The notes under the pieces are model-generated. The model worked only from the letters and a program-made list of their open reading frames with translations. It was not told the origin of the DNA and made no database searches. From Shewanella maritima (GTDB lineage Bacteria; Pseudomonadota; Gammaproteobacteria; Enterobacterales; Shewanellaceae), in assembly GCF_004295345.1 (NCBI RefSeq), contig NZ_CP036200.1, positions 2,820,001 to 2,884,000 of the forward strand: DNA of 64,000 nt, read 5' to 3'. Position 1 is the first letter of the stretch. Each line of letters starts with the position of its first letter. A program made the position numbers and the translations under genes. Shown piece after piece: positions 1 to 8,703 of the stretch.

Positions 1-210
1 GATTTCATAACGCAGGTTGACTTCGACTTTACCTCGGTTAAGACGTTTTCTGAGTCGATCCCTTAATACCGGCTCAAAGCTACGAAACTGCTCAGGCAAA
101 CGTAAGTAGGTTTCAAGAAAACGCTGGTTTACAGAACGAATTTCCCAAGAGGCTGTGCCCCATTGTGCTTTGTGCTCGATACGAGCGTAAGCGGTCATGC
201 TTTGGATCAT
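1..210 (-). CDS. yicC: YicC/YloC family endoribonuclease, 5' part (truncated by window edge)
   Basis: Only the first 70 codons lie in the window; the rest continues beyond position 1. The visible N-terminus has the family hallmarks SMTAYAR near residue 4 and SVNQRFLETYLRLPEQFR soon after, closely matching the start of E. coli YicC. The family is known as a stress-related endoribonuclease. The ATG at 208-210 gives the standard family start. It is divergent from rph, the same arrangement as in enterobacteria (yicC | rph-pyrE), which supports the identification. Function beyond the family level is inferred. Confidence 0.9.
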   Translation of the reverse strand, partial: MIQSMTAYARIEHKAQWGTASWEIRSVNQRFLETYLRLPEQFRSFEPVLRDRLRKRLNRGKVEVNLRYEI

Positions 211-312
211 GAAAAGTCCCATGTGTATTATCGAATGTGCTGTAGATTATAGCCGCTTAATGCTATGGGATTAAAGGTTTGTATTTGCATGGCATATACG
301 GCGTTCACACTC

Positions 313-318
313 TATAAT
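313..318 (+). promoter_or_regulatory. Probable -10 element of the rph-pyrE promoter
   Basis: A perfect TATAAT lies 42 bases upstream of the rph start codon. The matching -35 is weak: TTGCAT at 285-290 is 22 bases away, too far for a normal spacer, so only the -10 is claimed. It sits in the yicC-rph divergent intergenic region. Confidence 0.45.
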
Positions 319-360
319 AGCCCCTCTATTTTGTTTGCAATTCACCTACAGGAAATGCCA

Positions 361-1074
361 ATGCGCCCTAGCAATCGTACTCCCGCTCAAACTCGTCCTA
401 TTACTATTACTCGTAACTTTACCGCTCATGCCGAAGGTTCTGTATTAGTTGAGTTTGGTGACACTAAAGTTCTGTGTACTGCGAGTTTTACTGAAGGCGT
501 ACCACGCTTCCTAAAAGGTCAGGGGCAAGGTTGGGTGACAGCCGAATACGGCATGCTACCACGCTCGACACACAGCCGTATGGACCGTGAAGCGGCCCGT
601 GGTAAACAGTCTGGTCGTACACAAGAAATTCAACGCCTGATTGGCCGCTCATTGCGCGCGGCGGTTGATATGAAGTCACTAGGCGAAAATACCATTGTAA
701 TTGATTGTGACGTGATCCAGGCTGACGGTGGGACCCGTACAGCAGCGATTACCGGTGCATGTGTTGCTTTGGTTGATGCGCTTAATTGGGCGCGCGGTAA
801 AGGTATTATCAAAACTAACCCGCTGAAGTTCCTGATTGCTGCAGTGAGTGTTGGCATTTATGAAGGTGAGGCAATTAGCGACCTTGAATATGTAGAGGAT
901 AGCGCTGCTGAAACAGATATGAATGTGGTGATGACTGAGACCGGTAAGATTATCGAGATCCAAGGTACTGCAGAAGGTGAACCATTTAGCCACGAAGAGC
1001 TATTGGAGCTACTTGCCCTGTCTAAAAACAGTATTCGTGAAATTGTCGATGTCCAAAAAGCAGCATTGAGCTAA
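361..1074 (+). CDS. rph: Ribonuclease PH
   Basis: Encodes a 237-residue phosphorolytic 3'-5' exoribonuclease that trims tRNA 3' ends; E. coli Rph has 238 residues. Nearly the entire length matches Rph: [17 protein letters not shown] near residue 22, then [10 protein letters not shown], the core [13 protein letters not shown] and the C-terminal [20 protein letters not shown]. An upstream in-frame start at 265 exists, but the ATG at 361 is preferred: it is preceded by AGGA at 350-353 and gives the conserved N-terminus MRPSNRTP. It is the first gene of a two-gene unit with pyrE; a hairpin begins 15 bases after its stop codon. Confidence 0.96.
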   Translation: MRPSNRTPAQTRPITITRNFTAHAEGSVLVEFGDTKVLCTASFTEGVPRFLKGQGQGWVTAEYGMLPRSTHSRMDREAARGKQSGRTQEIQRLIGRSLRAAVDMKSLGENTIVIDCDVIQADGGTRTAAITGACVALVDALNWARGKGIIKTNPLKFLIAAVSVGIYEGEAISDLEYVEDSAAETDMNVVMTETGKIIEIQGTAEGEPFSHEELLELLALSKNSIREIVDVQKAALS

Positions 1075-1089
1075 AATTGCCGACAAATC

Positions 1090-1114
1090 AGGGACCCTTA
1101 GTGGTCCCTTTTTT
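1090..1114 (+). terminator. Hairpin plus U-tract between rph and pyrE (attenuator candidate)
   Basis: Perfect 7-bp stem AGGGACC (1090-1096) / GGTCCCT (1103-1109) with a 6-base loop, followed by a run of T to 1114. It starts 15 bases after the rph stop and ends 24 bases before pyrE. In E. coli the rph-pyrE junction holds an attenuator whose folding is prevented when ribosomes finish rph close behind RNA polymerase at low UTP. The geometry here is compatible with that known mechanism; regulation itself is inferred. Confidence 0.75.
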
Positions 1115-1138
1115 AAGATTGATTATTGAGGATATAAA

Positions 1139-1783
1139 GTGAAAGCCTATCAACGCGAGTTTATTGAATTTGCTCTAGAGCGCCAAGTATTACGTTTTGG
1201 TGAGTTCACCCTGAAATCTGGCCGTACAAGCCCTTATTTTTTCAATGCGGGTTTGTTCAACACGGGTAAGGATTTAGCGCGTTTAGGCCGCTTTTATGCA
1301 GCAGCGTTGGCGGATTCTGGTATCGAGTTCGATTTACTGTTTGGTCCTGCTTATAAAGGTATTCCTATTGCCACAACGACCGCAGTCGCTTTATGTGATC
1401 ATCACGACCGTGATGTGCCTTATTGCTTTAACCGAAAAGAAGCGAAAACTCACGGCGAAGGTGGCAATCTAGTTGGTAGTCCGCTTGAGGGCAAAGTGAT
1501 GCTGGTTGATGATGTGATCACCGCAGGTACTGCGATTCGTGAATCAATGGAAATCATTAACGCTAACGATGCCAAACTAGCGGGTGTGCTTATCGCCTTG
1601 GATCGTCAAGAGAAAGGTAAGGGCGAGCTTTCAGCTATTCAGGAAGTAGAGCGTGATTTTGGCTGTGAGATTGTCTCTATTGTTAAGCTGGCCGACCTAA
1701 TTAGCTATCTTTCTGAAAAGCCAGGAATGGAGGCTGAACTCGCTTCAGTAAGTGCGTATCGCGAGCAGTATGGCATCGAGTAA
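1139..1783 (+). CDS. pyrE: Orotate phosphoribosyltransferase
   Basis: Encodes 214 residues that convert orotate and PRPP into OMP in pyrimidine synthesis. Visible motifs are the N-terminal [19 protein letters not shown], the [10 protein letters not shown] loop, the flexible-loop segment with [13 protein letters not shown], and the PRPP-binding motif [13 protein letters not shown]. The start is GTG at 1139, preceded by GAGG at 1128-1131. Length matches E. coli PyrE (213). It is co-directional with rph and followed by a strong hairpin terminator. Confidence 0.97.
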   Translation: MKAYQREFIEFALERQVLRFGEFTLKSGRTSPYFFNAGLFNTGKDLARLGRFYAAALADSGIEFDLLFGPAYKGIPIATTTAVALCDHHDRDVPYCFNRKEAKTHGEGGNLVGSPLEGKVMLVDDVITAGTAIRESMEIINANDAKLAGVLIALDRQEKGKGELSAIQEVERDFGCEIVSIVKLADLISYLSEKPGMEAELASVSAYREQYGIE

Positions 1784-1810
1784 TAACTGATTAGTTGTCA
1801 TTGTGACTAC

Positions 1811-1860
1811 AATAATTAAAACGCCTCGTTATCGCTAGATAGCGAGGCGTTTTAATTATT
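1811..1860. terminator. Bidirectional terminator between pyrE and folE
   Basis: Long near-perfect inverted repeat: an 18-base arm at 1811-1828 pairs with 1843-1860 (core AAAACGCCTCG / CGAGGCGTTTT), with the inner bases TATC/GATA pairing as well, leaving a 4-base loop. A/T-rich flanks provide a U-tract on both strands, fitting its place between convergent pyrE and folE. Confidence 0.9.
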
Positions 1861-1913
1861 AGCTCTAGGGATATTGGTCATCCCGAACTTAGGTTCGTTA
1901 AGCAGAGTTTGGG

Positions 1914-2564
1914 CTATTTACTTTGCTGCAAAAACTCAGCGCGGGTTGCTGGGTTTGATTTAAAAACACCACCTAACGCAGTAGTGGTTGTCGAGCTTGT
2001 TGAGTCCATCACGCCACGAGATTTAACGCAGTAGTGCACTGCATCCATTTTTACTGCGACGTCTTCGGTATCAAGAAGTGTTTGAAGTGCAACTAATACC
2101 TGTTGAGTTAGGCGTTCTTGCACCTGTGGGCGTTGAGCAAAAAAGCGTACGATGCGATTTATCTTTGACAGGCCGATAATCTTGGTTTTAGGTAAGTATG
2201 CAACCGTTGCTAAACCATCAATCGTAACTAAGTGATGCTCACAGGTGCTGGTTAGACTAATGTCTTGCACGCGGATCATTTCATCCACGCCCATTTTGTT
2301 TTCAATGACTGTGATTTTAGGAAAATTCTCGTAGTCTAAGCCAGAGAAGATTTCCTCAATGTACATTTTTGCGATGCGCTTGGGGGTTTCAGCCAGGCTG
2401 TCATCTGTTAAGTCGAGCGACATCAATTGCAAAATCTTCGTCATATGATGTTCGATTTGCGCTTTGCGCTCGTCTTTAGGCATAGTCGTTGGCAGCATCG
2501 GGGTTTCTAAACCATGCTCTTTGAGTGCGGCTTGTACTGTTAATGCGGCTTCGCTAAGTGCCAT
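1914..2564 (-). CDS. folE: GTP cyclohydrolase I
   Basis: Encodes a 216-residue enzyme that converts GTP into 7,8-dihydroneopterin triphosphate, the first step of folate synthesis (E. coli FolE has 222). Diagnostic segments: [25 protein letters not shown], the zinc/active-site motif [35 protein letters not shown], and the C-terminal HYCVKSRGV followed by [10 protein letters not shown] start six codons further upstream is possible, but the ATG at 2564 has GGAG (complement of 2571-2574) at the right distance and fits the family start. It is convergent with pyrE. Confidence 0.96.
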   Translation of the reverse strand: MALSEAALTVQAALKEHGLETPMLPTTMPKDERKAQIEHHMTKILQLMSLDLTDDSLAETPKRIAKMYIEEIFSGLDYENFPKITVIENKMGVDEMIRVQDISLTSTCEHHLVTIDGLATVAYLPKTKIIGLSKINRIVRFFAQRPQVQERLTQQVLVALQTLLDTEDVAVKMDAVHYCVKSRGVMDSTSSTTTTALGGVFKSNPATRAEFLQQSK

Positions 2565-2693
2565 AAAATTCTCCAGGTGCAAACTTATATTTTAATATTG
2601 TACGCTGGTGCCAGCCATGTGGTTCAGCGTTGTCTTAATTCGTTGCGGGCGGCGATCATACCGCGAATTGAAGCAAATTAATATTATTGAAAC

Positions 2694-2728
2694 AAAAAAG
2701 CCGACCTTGTTAGTCAAGTATCGGCTTT
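2694..2728 (-). terminator. Terminator downstream of the S9 peptidase gene
   Basis: Read on the minus strand, AAAGCCGA (complement of 2721-2728) pairs with TCGGCTTT (complement of 2697-2704), an inner CTTG/CAAG stem extends it, and a T-run (complement of 2694-2699) follows. Confidence 0.8.
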
Positions 2729-2749
2729 ATGATTTGAAAATGCTTAAAG

Positions 2750-4711
2750 TTAAAGGGCTAGGCTATCTTTAATAAAGCTGATCATTTCATGGTAGTACTT
2801 TGCACGGTGTTTGTCGTTATAAAAACCATGACCTTCATTATCCATAACAAGCTTTTTGTAAGGATAGTCAGCAGCTTTTAATGACTCTTCCAGTGCTTCT
2901 AGTTGCTCGATAGGTGCACGCTCATCGTCCTCTCCGTGTACTAGCATTAATTTGGCTTTGAGCTTGTTGACATGTTTAGTCGGCGACATGGCGTGTAAAA
3001 CAGCTTTGTCTTCACCTAGAGCTCCTTTCAAATAGCTGACGCCTGAGCGTCTATCGGCAATATCACCTTCTTCAAACATTAGCTCGAGGTCGTAAACGCC
3101 CGCAAAGCCAACCGCACACTTGTACATATCTGGTTCGATAATAGAACTTTGCAGCGCACTATAACCACCAAAGCTGCCGCCTACTATACATATCTTGTCT
3201 TTGTTGGCGATACCTTCGCTAATGACATATTTAGTTGCGTCGATAATGTCATGTTGGATATCGCTGCCCCATTTTTGCTTTCCTGCATTTTTAAATGCTT
3301 GGCCATATCCTGTGGAGCCGCGGAAATTCACTTGAAGCACAGCGAATCCATCTTGAGCGAGAAGTTGATTTTGCTCATTAAAGCCCCACCAATCTCGCTC
3401 ATGAGGGCCGCCGTGTGGATTTACGATGAGAGGCAAGTCTTTTGTTTCTTTGCCGTTTGGTAAGGTTAGATAGCCATTAATTTCTATTCCATCACGATTA
3501 GTGAAGCTGATGGGTTTTACTTCTGCCATCAGTTCAGGGTCAAGCCAGCTTCTTTGAGATGCTAAGTACTCTAGCTTCATTTTTTCAGCATTAAAGAGAT
3601 AGTAATCGCCAGGATTTCTATCGTTAAATGCTTTAACGATAGATACTTTGGAGTCTCGGGTTTCACTTATTATGTGGATTTGATGGCCTGGTATCGCAGC
3701 GAGTAGCTGTTTCAGTAAGTTGCTGTGCTTATCTTCTTTGCTGGTAAATTCGTATGTAGGGTAACCGTTTTCATACTCGACAGCATAGAGTTGTTTGGTT
3801 TGCTGGTTTATCCAATAGGTTCTCGGGTCAACCTTATCATCTTGGGAAATCTTACTTTTTTTCCCAGTTGTAAGATCGATTTTATAAACACCTTTAGGCT
3901 CAGAATTTATCCTGCCTGAGGCAAAGATGGTATTGGTTTGTTGACCAAAAGCAATAGGACTAAAGTCATTAAGACCTAAGTTTAGTTTATCACTGCTTAT
4001 CCATTCTCCTTCTTCACGATAATACAGTTCAATCTCATTTTTTGAGTTTTTACCTGATACAAATTTGACTTGGCCTGCATGATTAGTCATAAACTGACTA
4101 TAACCAACAGGAGCTGTAACTACTTTTTGTCGCTTACCGTTAAATATATTTACGCGATATACGTTTTGAAGGCGGCTATAGTCTAGCGAGCTACCATTTC
4201 CCCAAGGTACCGCATTGACTAACATATGCTTATTGTCTTCAGGTAAAGGGTCTAGAATGTAAGCCGTTGCTCTAATTGCAGTGTTCTTTTTGATATGAGA
4301 GCCGGTTTGTCCCCCTCCTTGGTAGCCAAATAAGTATCTAGGTTGTGACCCGTCGGCATTAACAGCCATGAGTTCACCATAATAAATAGGTTGCTCAGAC
4401 CAACCCTTTTTATACATTTTTTGCAATACAACACGCTCATCATTGACCCATTCGTAGTTTCCTACTTCTGAATTACCTGGGAAGTTTACTGCGTTAATTA
4501 ATTTTTTGGTGTCCGTTTCCAAAAAGATCAGTACCTTTTTACCGTCGTGAGTTGTAAGGGCACTAAGATAGTCGCCTTCGGGAGATATTTTTACATTGGA
4601 ATATTCTGCGCCTTTGGTGAACAGTTCAGCTTTTGATAGTGAAATTGAGAGAGCAGAAAAAGAGGTGCACGCAAGCAGTGAGCTTGCTGCAAGTAGCAAG
4701 ATATTTTTCAT
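2750..4711 (-). CDS. Secreted prolyl-oligopeptidase-type (S9) serine peptidase
   Basis: Encodes 653 residues. An N-terminal signal peptide (residues 1 to about 20, MKNILLLAASSLLACTS) indicates export. A beta-propeller-like region (about 30-390) is followed by an alpha/beta-hydrolase domain with HGGPHERDWWGF, the nucleophile elbow GGSFGGYSA (Ser513), the acidic loop EDDERAPIE and the histidine in DNEGHGFYN. This is the full S9 catalytic triad. The family cleaves peptides, often at proline or as acylaminoacyl/dipeptidyl peptidases; substrate cannot be read here. It stands alone between folE and slmA, with its own terminator. It resembles the 661-residue peptidase at 55012-56997 in architecture. 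Base composition looks more A/T-rich than the neighbouring housekeeping genes. Confidence 0.88.
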   Translation of the reverse strand: MKNILLLAASSLLACTSFSALSISLSKAELFTKGAEYSNVKISPEGDYLSALTTHDGKKVLIFLETDTKKLINAVNFPGNSEVGNYEWVNDERVVLQKMYKKGWSEQPIYYGELMAVNADGSQPRYLFGYQGGGQTGSHIKKNTAIRATAYILDPLPEDNKHMLVNAVPWGNGSSLDYSRLQNVYRVNIFNGKRQKVVTAPVGYSQFMTNHAGQVKFVSGKNSKNEIELYYREEGEWISSDKLNLGLNDFSPIAFGQQTNTIFASGRINSEPKGVYKIDLTTGKKSKISQDDKVDPRTYWINQQTKQLYAVEYENGYPTYEFTSKEDKHSNLLKQLLAAIPGHQIHIISETRDSKVSIVKAFNDRNPGDYYLFNAEKMKLEYLASQRSWLDPELMAEVKPISFTNRDGIEINGYLTLPNGKETKDLPLIVNPHGGPHERDWWGFNEQNQLLAQDGFAVLQVNFRGSTGYGQAFKNAGKQKWGSDIQHDIIDATKYVISEGIANKDKICIVGGSFGGYSALQSSIIEPDMYKCAVGFAGVYDLELMFEEGDIADRRSGVSYLKGALGEDKAVLHAMSPTKHVNKLKAKLMLVHGEDDERAPIEQLEALEESLKAADYPYKKLVMDNEGHGFYNDKHRAKYYHEMISFIKDSLAL

Positions 4712-4797
4712 GTACGTCCTTGTTTATGTTGTAGCTATCGATGTTGCATTTTATGTTGTTTTGTTAAATTTTATTATTTTATAAGGAGAAAGAAAAC

Positions 4798-4826
4798 AAA
4801 AAATGCACCGAGAATAGTGCATTTTT
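4798..4826 (-). terminator. Terminator downstream of slmA
   Basis: Stem AAAAATGCAC (4799-4808) / GTGCATTTTT (4817-4826) with an 8-base loop; on the minus strand it is followed by TTTTTTGTTTT. Confidence 0.85.
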
Positions 4827-4865
4827 GTATCAGGCGATATTGGCATGTGTGGGACAAATAAGCAG

Positions 4866-5459
4866 TTAACTTCTAAGTAGTTGTTGCTCAATAAACTGCC
4901 ATTGCTGGTCAAAGTGCTGCGTTGGCTTTTGGGTAAACTCACTGCGAATATATTGCGCTATCCTGCCCTCTGCAAAGCTTAAAAGCAGGTTAGCTAGAAT
5001 GGCTTCATCTAGGTTAAAACCTTGTCCTTCACGAAGGGTTTTCTCACGTAAAATTTGCTTCAGCTGAGTTTCAATCTTGGCGAATACGCTATTTACACGG
5101 CTACGCAGACGCTCATTTTCACCAAGCAGGGCGTCACCATTTAAAATACGTGAAATGCCTGGATTTCGCTCTGAGAATACCAGTAGCAACTGTAATACCT
5201 GACGGCAACGCATCATGGTGTCTTTTTCTTCATTCATGATGATGTTGAGACGTGAAAGCAACGCATCTTCAATGAATTCAATTAAGCCTTCAAACATGCG
5301 TGCTTTACTCGGGAAGTGGCGATAAAGCGCAGCTTCTGACACGCCAACTTCTGCGGCAAGTTTAGCTGTGGTAATACGCTGACCTGGACTGGTTTCCAGC
5401 ATTTGTGCAAGGCACTGTAAAATATGTTCGCGACGGTTTATTTTTGGGCTAGACGCCAT
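4866..5459 (-). CDS. slmA: Nucleoid occlusion factor SlmA (TetR family)
   Basis: Encodes 197 residues (E. coli 198). SlmA binds specific chromosomal sites and blocks FtsZ assembly over the nucleoid. The N-terminal TetR-type DNA-binding domain (about 10-60) contains [14 protein letters not shown] and the helix-turn-helix [36 protein letters not shown]. The C-terminal part includes [24 protein letters not shown] and [17 protein letters not shown], typical of SlmA rather than metabolite-sensing TetR regulators. Position between coaBC and pyrE-rph matches the conserved neighbourhood, though dut, usually present in E. coli between dfp and slmA, is not here. Confidence 0.95.
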   Translation of the reverse strand: MASSPKINRREHILQCLAQMLETSPGQRITTAKLAAEVGVSEAALYRHFPSKARMFEGLIEFIEDALLSRLNIIMNEEKDTMMRCRQVLQLLLVFSERNPGISRILNGDALLGENERLRSRVNSVFAKIETQLKQILREKTLREGQGFNLDEAILANLLLSFAEGRIAQYIRSEFTQKPTQHFDQQWQFIEQQLLRS

Positions 5460-5583
5460 TGTTATTTCCTTGGGCTCAGAACTGCTTAAGCATGCACGAT
5501 TATTTCGCAGTATTGCTTATTCTGGGCGGTAAAACTTGTTTACTCGGGTAGACAGGCTTGGGGTTGCCTCAAACCTTAAGAGC

Positions 5584-5612
5584 TGGCGTAACAAGTCCAA
5601 TACGTTACGCCA
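5584..5612 (-). terminator. Inverted repeat downstream of coaBC
   Basis: TGGCGTAAC (5584-5592) and GTTACGCCA (5604-5612) form a 9-bp perfect stem 11 bases after the coaBC stop. There is no T-run after it on the minus strand, so it may be an RNA-stabilising structure or a Rho-dependent or weak terminator. Confidence 0.35.
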
Positions 5613-5622
5613 ATCTACTTTG

Positions 5623-6828
5623 TTATTTTTGTTGATATCGCTCGACGATTAACTCTAACAGTTGCTTTGCCAGTGTTAGCTTATCTGTAGCTGGTAGCGC
5701 TTGATTACCTTGCTGCCAAAACACCTGCAGTGCATTGCTGTCAGAGTTAAAACCTAAACCTTGTTGTGACACATCATTGGCGGCAATCATATCCAGCTTT
5801 TTACGCTGCAATTTACCTGTTGCGTACTCTTCTACGTTACTGGTCTCAGCAGCAAAGCCCACGGTAAATGGTCGTTGCTTGTGGCTGGCGACGGTGGCTA
5901 AGATATCAGGATTCTTAGTCAGCGCAAGCTGCATCTCATCTGCATCTTTTTTAATTTTTTCATTAGCAACTTGAGTGATGCGATAGTCCGCGACTGCGGC
6001 GCAGCCAATGAATATATCTTGGCTTTCAACATCAGCCATTACCGCATCTAACATTTGCTCAGCTGATTCTACGTTAATACGGGTAACATTTGCTGGTGTG
6101 GCTAGATTAACAGGGCCTGAGACTAAGGTGACTTCCGCGCCCATTTCAGCAGCGGCAGTCGCTAGAGCAAAGCCCATTTTGCCTGAGCTGTGATTAGAGA
6201 TATAACGCACCGGGTCAATCGCTTCACGCGTAGGACCCGCTGTTAACATTAGCTTTTTGCCTGCAAGCGGCTTTTCTTGTGCATTAGGCTGAAAATACTT
6301 CACTAAGCGCTCAGCAATGTCGGTTGGCTCTAACATGCGCCCTGGGCCAACTTCACCGCAAGCTTGCGAGCCTGAATCTGGCCCCCAAATGGTTAAGCCT
6401 TTACGGGCAATGTTGGCAAGGTTTTCCTGAGAGGTGATGTTTTGGTACATCTGCTGATTCATGGCTGGGCAAATAATCACGGGCGCGCTTGTTGCTAGCA
6501 CTGCTGTGGTAAGTAGTTCATCTGCCATGCCGGCATTGATACGCGCGATCACGTTGGCTGTAGCTGGTGCAATAACGACAGCATCAGCCCAACGTGCGAG
6601 TTCAATGTGTCCCATAGAGGCTTCTGCTGTAGGGTCTAATAAATCGCTTGAAACAGGATTGCCTGACAAAGCTTGTAAAGTTAGCGGGGTGATAAATTCC
6701 ATGGCGCTTTGGGTTACCATTACGCGCACTTCTGCGCCGCGTTCTTTTAAGCGACGAATAAGATCGGCACTTTTAAACGCGGCAATACCGCCACCAATTC
6801 CTAATAACACTTTTTTATTTGTCAGCAT
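5623..6828 (-). CDS. coaBC: Bifunctional phosphopantothenoylcysteine decarboxylase / phosphopantothenate-cysteine ligase
   Basis: Encodes 401 residues catalysing two consecutive steps of coenzyme A synthesis. The N-terminal CoaC flavoprotein domain (about 1-180) has [14 protein letters not shown], the active-site His74 in [13 protein letters not shown], the PAMN motif, and Cys157 in [10 protein letters not shown]. The C-terminal CoaB domain (about 190-401) starts at [27 protein letters not shown] and contains KIKKD and [18 protein letters not shown], the CTP/substrate-binding elements. Length matches the E. coli Dfp protein. Divergent from radC, as in E. coli. Confidence 0.97.
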   Translation of the reverse strand: MLTNKKVLLGIGGGIAAFKSADLIRRLKERGAEVRVMVTQSAMEFITPLTLQALSGNPVSSDLLDPTAEASMGHIELARWADAVVIAPATANVIARINAGMADELLTTAVLATSAPVIICPAMNQQMYQNITSQENLANIARKGLTIWGPDSGSQACGEVGPGRMLEPTDIAERLVKYFQPNAQEKPLAGKKLMLTAGPTREAIDPVRYISNHSSGKMGFALATAAAEMGAEVTLVSGPVNLATPANVTRINVESAEQMLDAVMADVESQDIFIGCAAVADYRITQVANEKIKKDADEMQLALTKNPDILATVASHKQRPFTVGFAAETSNVEEYATGKLQRKKLDMIAANDVSQQGLGFNSDSNALQVFWQQGNQALPATDKLTLAKQLLELIVERYQQK

Positions 6829-7007
6829 GTTACATGTCCAGCTTGGATGATGCCGCTACCTTACCATAAGCGGTCAAATTGGAGCGAGATCCGTTTTCAA
6901 AAATATCGACCATACTACATAACCAATTTCGTGTTTACGCAAGCTTCAGTCGTCATTGAGATAAAAGCGTAAATAATCAATCACAGCAGATTAATGGACT
7001 AATCGAT

Positions 7008-7694
7008 ATGGAAAAGACTTTGACCATAAAACAATGGCCAGATGGAGAAGGGCCGCGAGATAAATTGCTATCACAAGGCGCGCAAATGCTCAGTGATGCA
7101 GAGCTACTAGCTGTGATTCTGCGTAGCGGTCTGGTTGGGCAAAATGCGATAGATGTGTCACGCAACATGCTTAATCACTTTGGCGGCTTAAGAAAGCTAT
7201 TCTCGGCGTCTCAGCCACAAGTATGTGAAATTGCTGGGGTTGGGCCGGTAAAATATGCTCAGTTGCAAGCTACAGCAGAGATTGCTAGGCGGATTGCCAA
7301 AGAAAGTTTGCAAAAAGGGCAAATTTTGACAAATCCTGATTTAACTCGGGACTATTTAATGAGACAATTAGCAGACCGATCCTATGAAGTGTTCGCTTTA
7401 TTATTGTTGGATAGCCAACATAGAGTCATTCAATTTGTAGAACTATTCCGTGGCACCATAAACTGCGCGTCGGTATATCCTCGCGATATAGTTGCGCTTG
7501 TGCTGGAAAAAAACGCAGCAGCTGTGATTGTGTGCCATAACCACCCGTCAGGCATTGCAGAGCCTAGTGAAGCTGATCGGCGAATAACTAGGCGGATAAA
7601 AAATGCATTGGAAACTATCGATGTTTCTCTACTAGATCATATGGTTGTAGGGGATCTACAGGTAGTCTCGTTCGCTGAGCGTGGATGGATTTAA
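7008..7694 (+). CDS. radC: RadC/JAB-domain family protein (MPN+ metalloprotein)
   Basis: Encodes 228 residues (E. coli RadC 222). An N-terminal helix-hairpin-helix region (LFSASQPQVCEIAGVGPVKY, about 65-85) precedes a JAMM/MPN domain with the metal motif HxHx7SxxD: His177, His179 and Asp190 in CHNHPSGIAEPSEAD. The family's biochemical role is unsettled; the old DNA-repair assignment has been questioned, so only the family is claimed. The ATG at 7008 gives the conserved start (IKQWPDGEGPRDKLL), although its ribosome-binding site is weak. It lies divergent from coaBC and upstream of rpmBG, the conserved order. Confidence 0.93.
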   Translation: MEKTLTIKQWPDGEGPRDKLLSQGAQMLSDAELLAVILRSGLVGQNAIDVSRNMLNHFGGLRKLFSASQPQVCEIAGVGPVKYAQLQATAEIARRIAKESLQKGQILTNPDLTRDYLMRQLADRSYEVFALLLLDSQHRVIQFVELFRGTINCASVYPRDIVALVLEKNAAAVIVCHNHPSGIAEPSEADRRITRRIKNALETIDVSLLDHMVVGDLQVVSFAERGWI

Positions 7695-7704
7695 TAAAGA
7701 TTGC

Positions 7705-7733
7705 TTGATCTTACACGACATATCGTGTATAAA
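7705..7733 (+). promoter_or_regulatory. Promoter of rpmB-rpmG
   Basis: TTGATC at 7705-7710 and TATAAA at 7728-7733 are separated by 17 bases. The spacer contains an inverted repeat ACACGA/TCGTGT (7712-7717 and 7722-7727). About 85 bases of leader separate it from rpmB. Confidence 0.6.
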
Positions 7734-7818
7734 ATGCGCCCTCTTTGTGCCTCGGGCGACGGCCATACGAGGTACATTAATGCTCGAGCGTTAAAAAATT
7801 GTTTTGGAGAAGATTGAC

Positions 7819-8055
7819 ATGTCAAGAGTATGCCAAGTAACTGGCAAGAAGCCAATGGTTGGTAACAACCGTTCGCACGCTAAAAACGCGACTCGTCGTC
7901 GTTTTTTACCTAACCTACAAAACCACCGTTTTTGGTTAGAAGAAGAAAAGCGTTTTGTTCAACTACGCGTTTCTACTAAAGGTATTCGTATCATCGACAA
8001 GAAAGGCATTGAAGTTGTAGTTAAAGAACTTCGTGCACGTGGCGAAAAGGTATAA
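7819..8055 (+). CDS. rpmB: 50S ribosomal protein L28 (bL28)
   Basis: Encodes 78 residues, the usual L28 length. The sequence begins [20 protein letters not shown] and contains the basic segment [17 protein letters not shown] start five codons earlier (7804) is rejected because GGAG at 7806-7809 lies correctly in front of the ATG at 7819, and L28 proteins begin at this methionine. It is 6 bases from rpmG, so the two are co-transcribed. Confidence 0.98.
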   Translation: MSRVCQVTGKKPMVGNNRSHAKNATRRRFLPNLQNHRFWLEEEKRFVQLRVSTKGIRIIDKKGIEVVVKELRARGEKV

Positions 8056-8061
8056 TAGAAA

Positions 8062-8235
8062 ATGGCTAAATCTAAAGGTAACCGCGAGAAGATCAAGTTA
8101 GTATCTAGCGCTAACACTGGTCATTTCTACACGACTGAAAAGAACAAGCGTAACATGCCAGAAAAAATGGAAATCAAGAAATTTGATCCAGTTGTTCGTA
8201 AGCACGTTATGTACAAAGAAGCTAAAATCAAGTAA
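8062..8235 (+). CDS. rpmG: 50S ribosomal protein L33 (bL33)
   Basis: Encodes 57 residues starting [20 protein letters not shown], with the typical [10 protein letters not shown] and [22 protein letters not shown]. It lacks the CxxC pairs of zinc-binding L33 paralogues, so it is the zinc-independent form. Second gene of the rpmBG operon, followed by a strong terminator. Confidence 0.97.
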   Translation: MAKSKGNREKIKLVSSANTGHFYTTEKNKRNMPEKMEIKKFDPVVRKHVMYKEAKIK

Positions 8236-8252
8236 TTGATTTTACTCTTTTA

Positions 8253-8280
8253 AAAGCCTCCTTCATGGAGGCTTTTTTTT
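8253..8280 (+). terminator. Terminator of rpmBG
   Basis: Stem AAAGCCTCC (8253-8261) / GGAGGCTTT (8267-8275), 5-base loop, followed by an unbroken T-run to 8280, 18 bases after rpmG. Confidence 0.95.
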
Positions 8281-8703
8281 GCCCAAAATTTGACATGCAG
8301 TGAAACTCTGCTCTGGATTAGTATCCGCCAGTCGGGCTTTCAAGTTTCACTCAATGCAGGGCTCTCATCTTCATTAAGCCGCTGGCATTGAGCCGAGTGC
8401 ACCGCTGGCGACTCATTCTTGGCAAATATAGTTGGTGTAATTGAATTATTATTCAATCTTGGTTTGACTTAGCTATCTCGAATTATAGGCTAAGTTAGTT
8501 GCGGTCAATATCCTCGCATCGTCAATAATTACTTGGGCTTTAGTGCTTTTCCTCAACCTCTGCCTATCCCGTAATTATATCTTAATAGTCTACTGTAATA
8601 ATAATCCTTAGTTAGATAAAAATTCTTTCCAAATAAATATAAATGAAATATTATGCGTTTTAACTAGGTATCTATTCAGCTTATGCGGCTAAGGGTAAAT
8701 AAA
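8281..8703. other. Intergenic region rpmG-argA
   Basis: About 420 bases with no convincing open reading frame. It holds the ARG box at 8440-8457 and a possible -35 TTGACT at 8464-8469 whose -10 partner is unclear. The remainder becomes strongly A/T-rich towards argA. I see nothing else in it. Confidence 0.5.
8440..8457 (+). promoter_or_regulatory. ARG box (ArgR operator) upstream of argA
   Basis: The 18 bases fit the E. coli ARG-box consensus (wnTGAATwwwwATTCAnw) at every constrained position, with core TTGAATTATTATTCAA at 8441-8456 a symmetric palindrome. It lies about 250 bases upstream of argA. Repression of argA by arginine-bound ArgR is known in enterobacteria; here it is inferred from the site. 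A second box at the usual 3-base spacing is not evident. Confidence 0.7.

Noticed and set aside
265..360. N-terminal extension of rph from an upstream start
   Set aside because: The extension contains the promoter -10 and is not found in Rph proteins; the ATG at 361 has a good ribosome-binding site.
2750..4711. Recent duplication of the two S9 peptidase genes (with 55012-56997)
   Set aside because: Both share motifs but little else; they are old paralogues.
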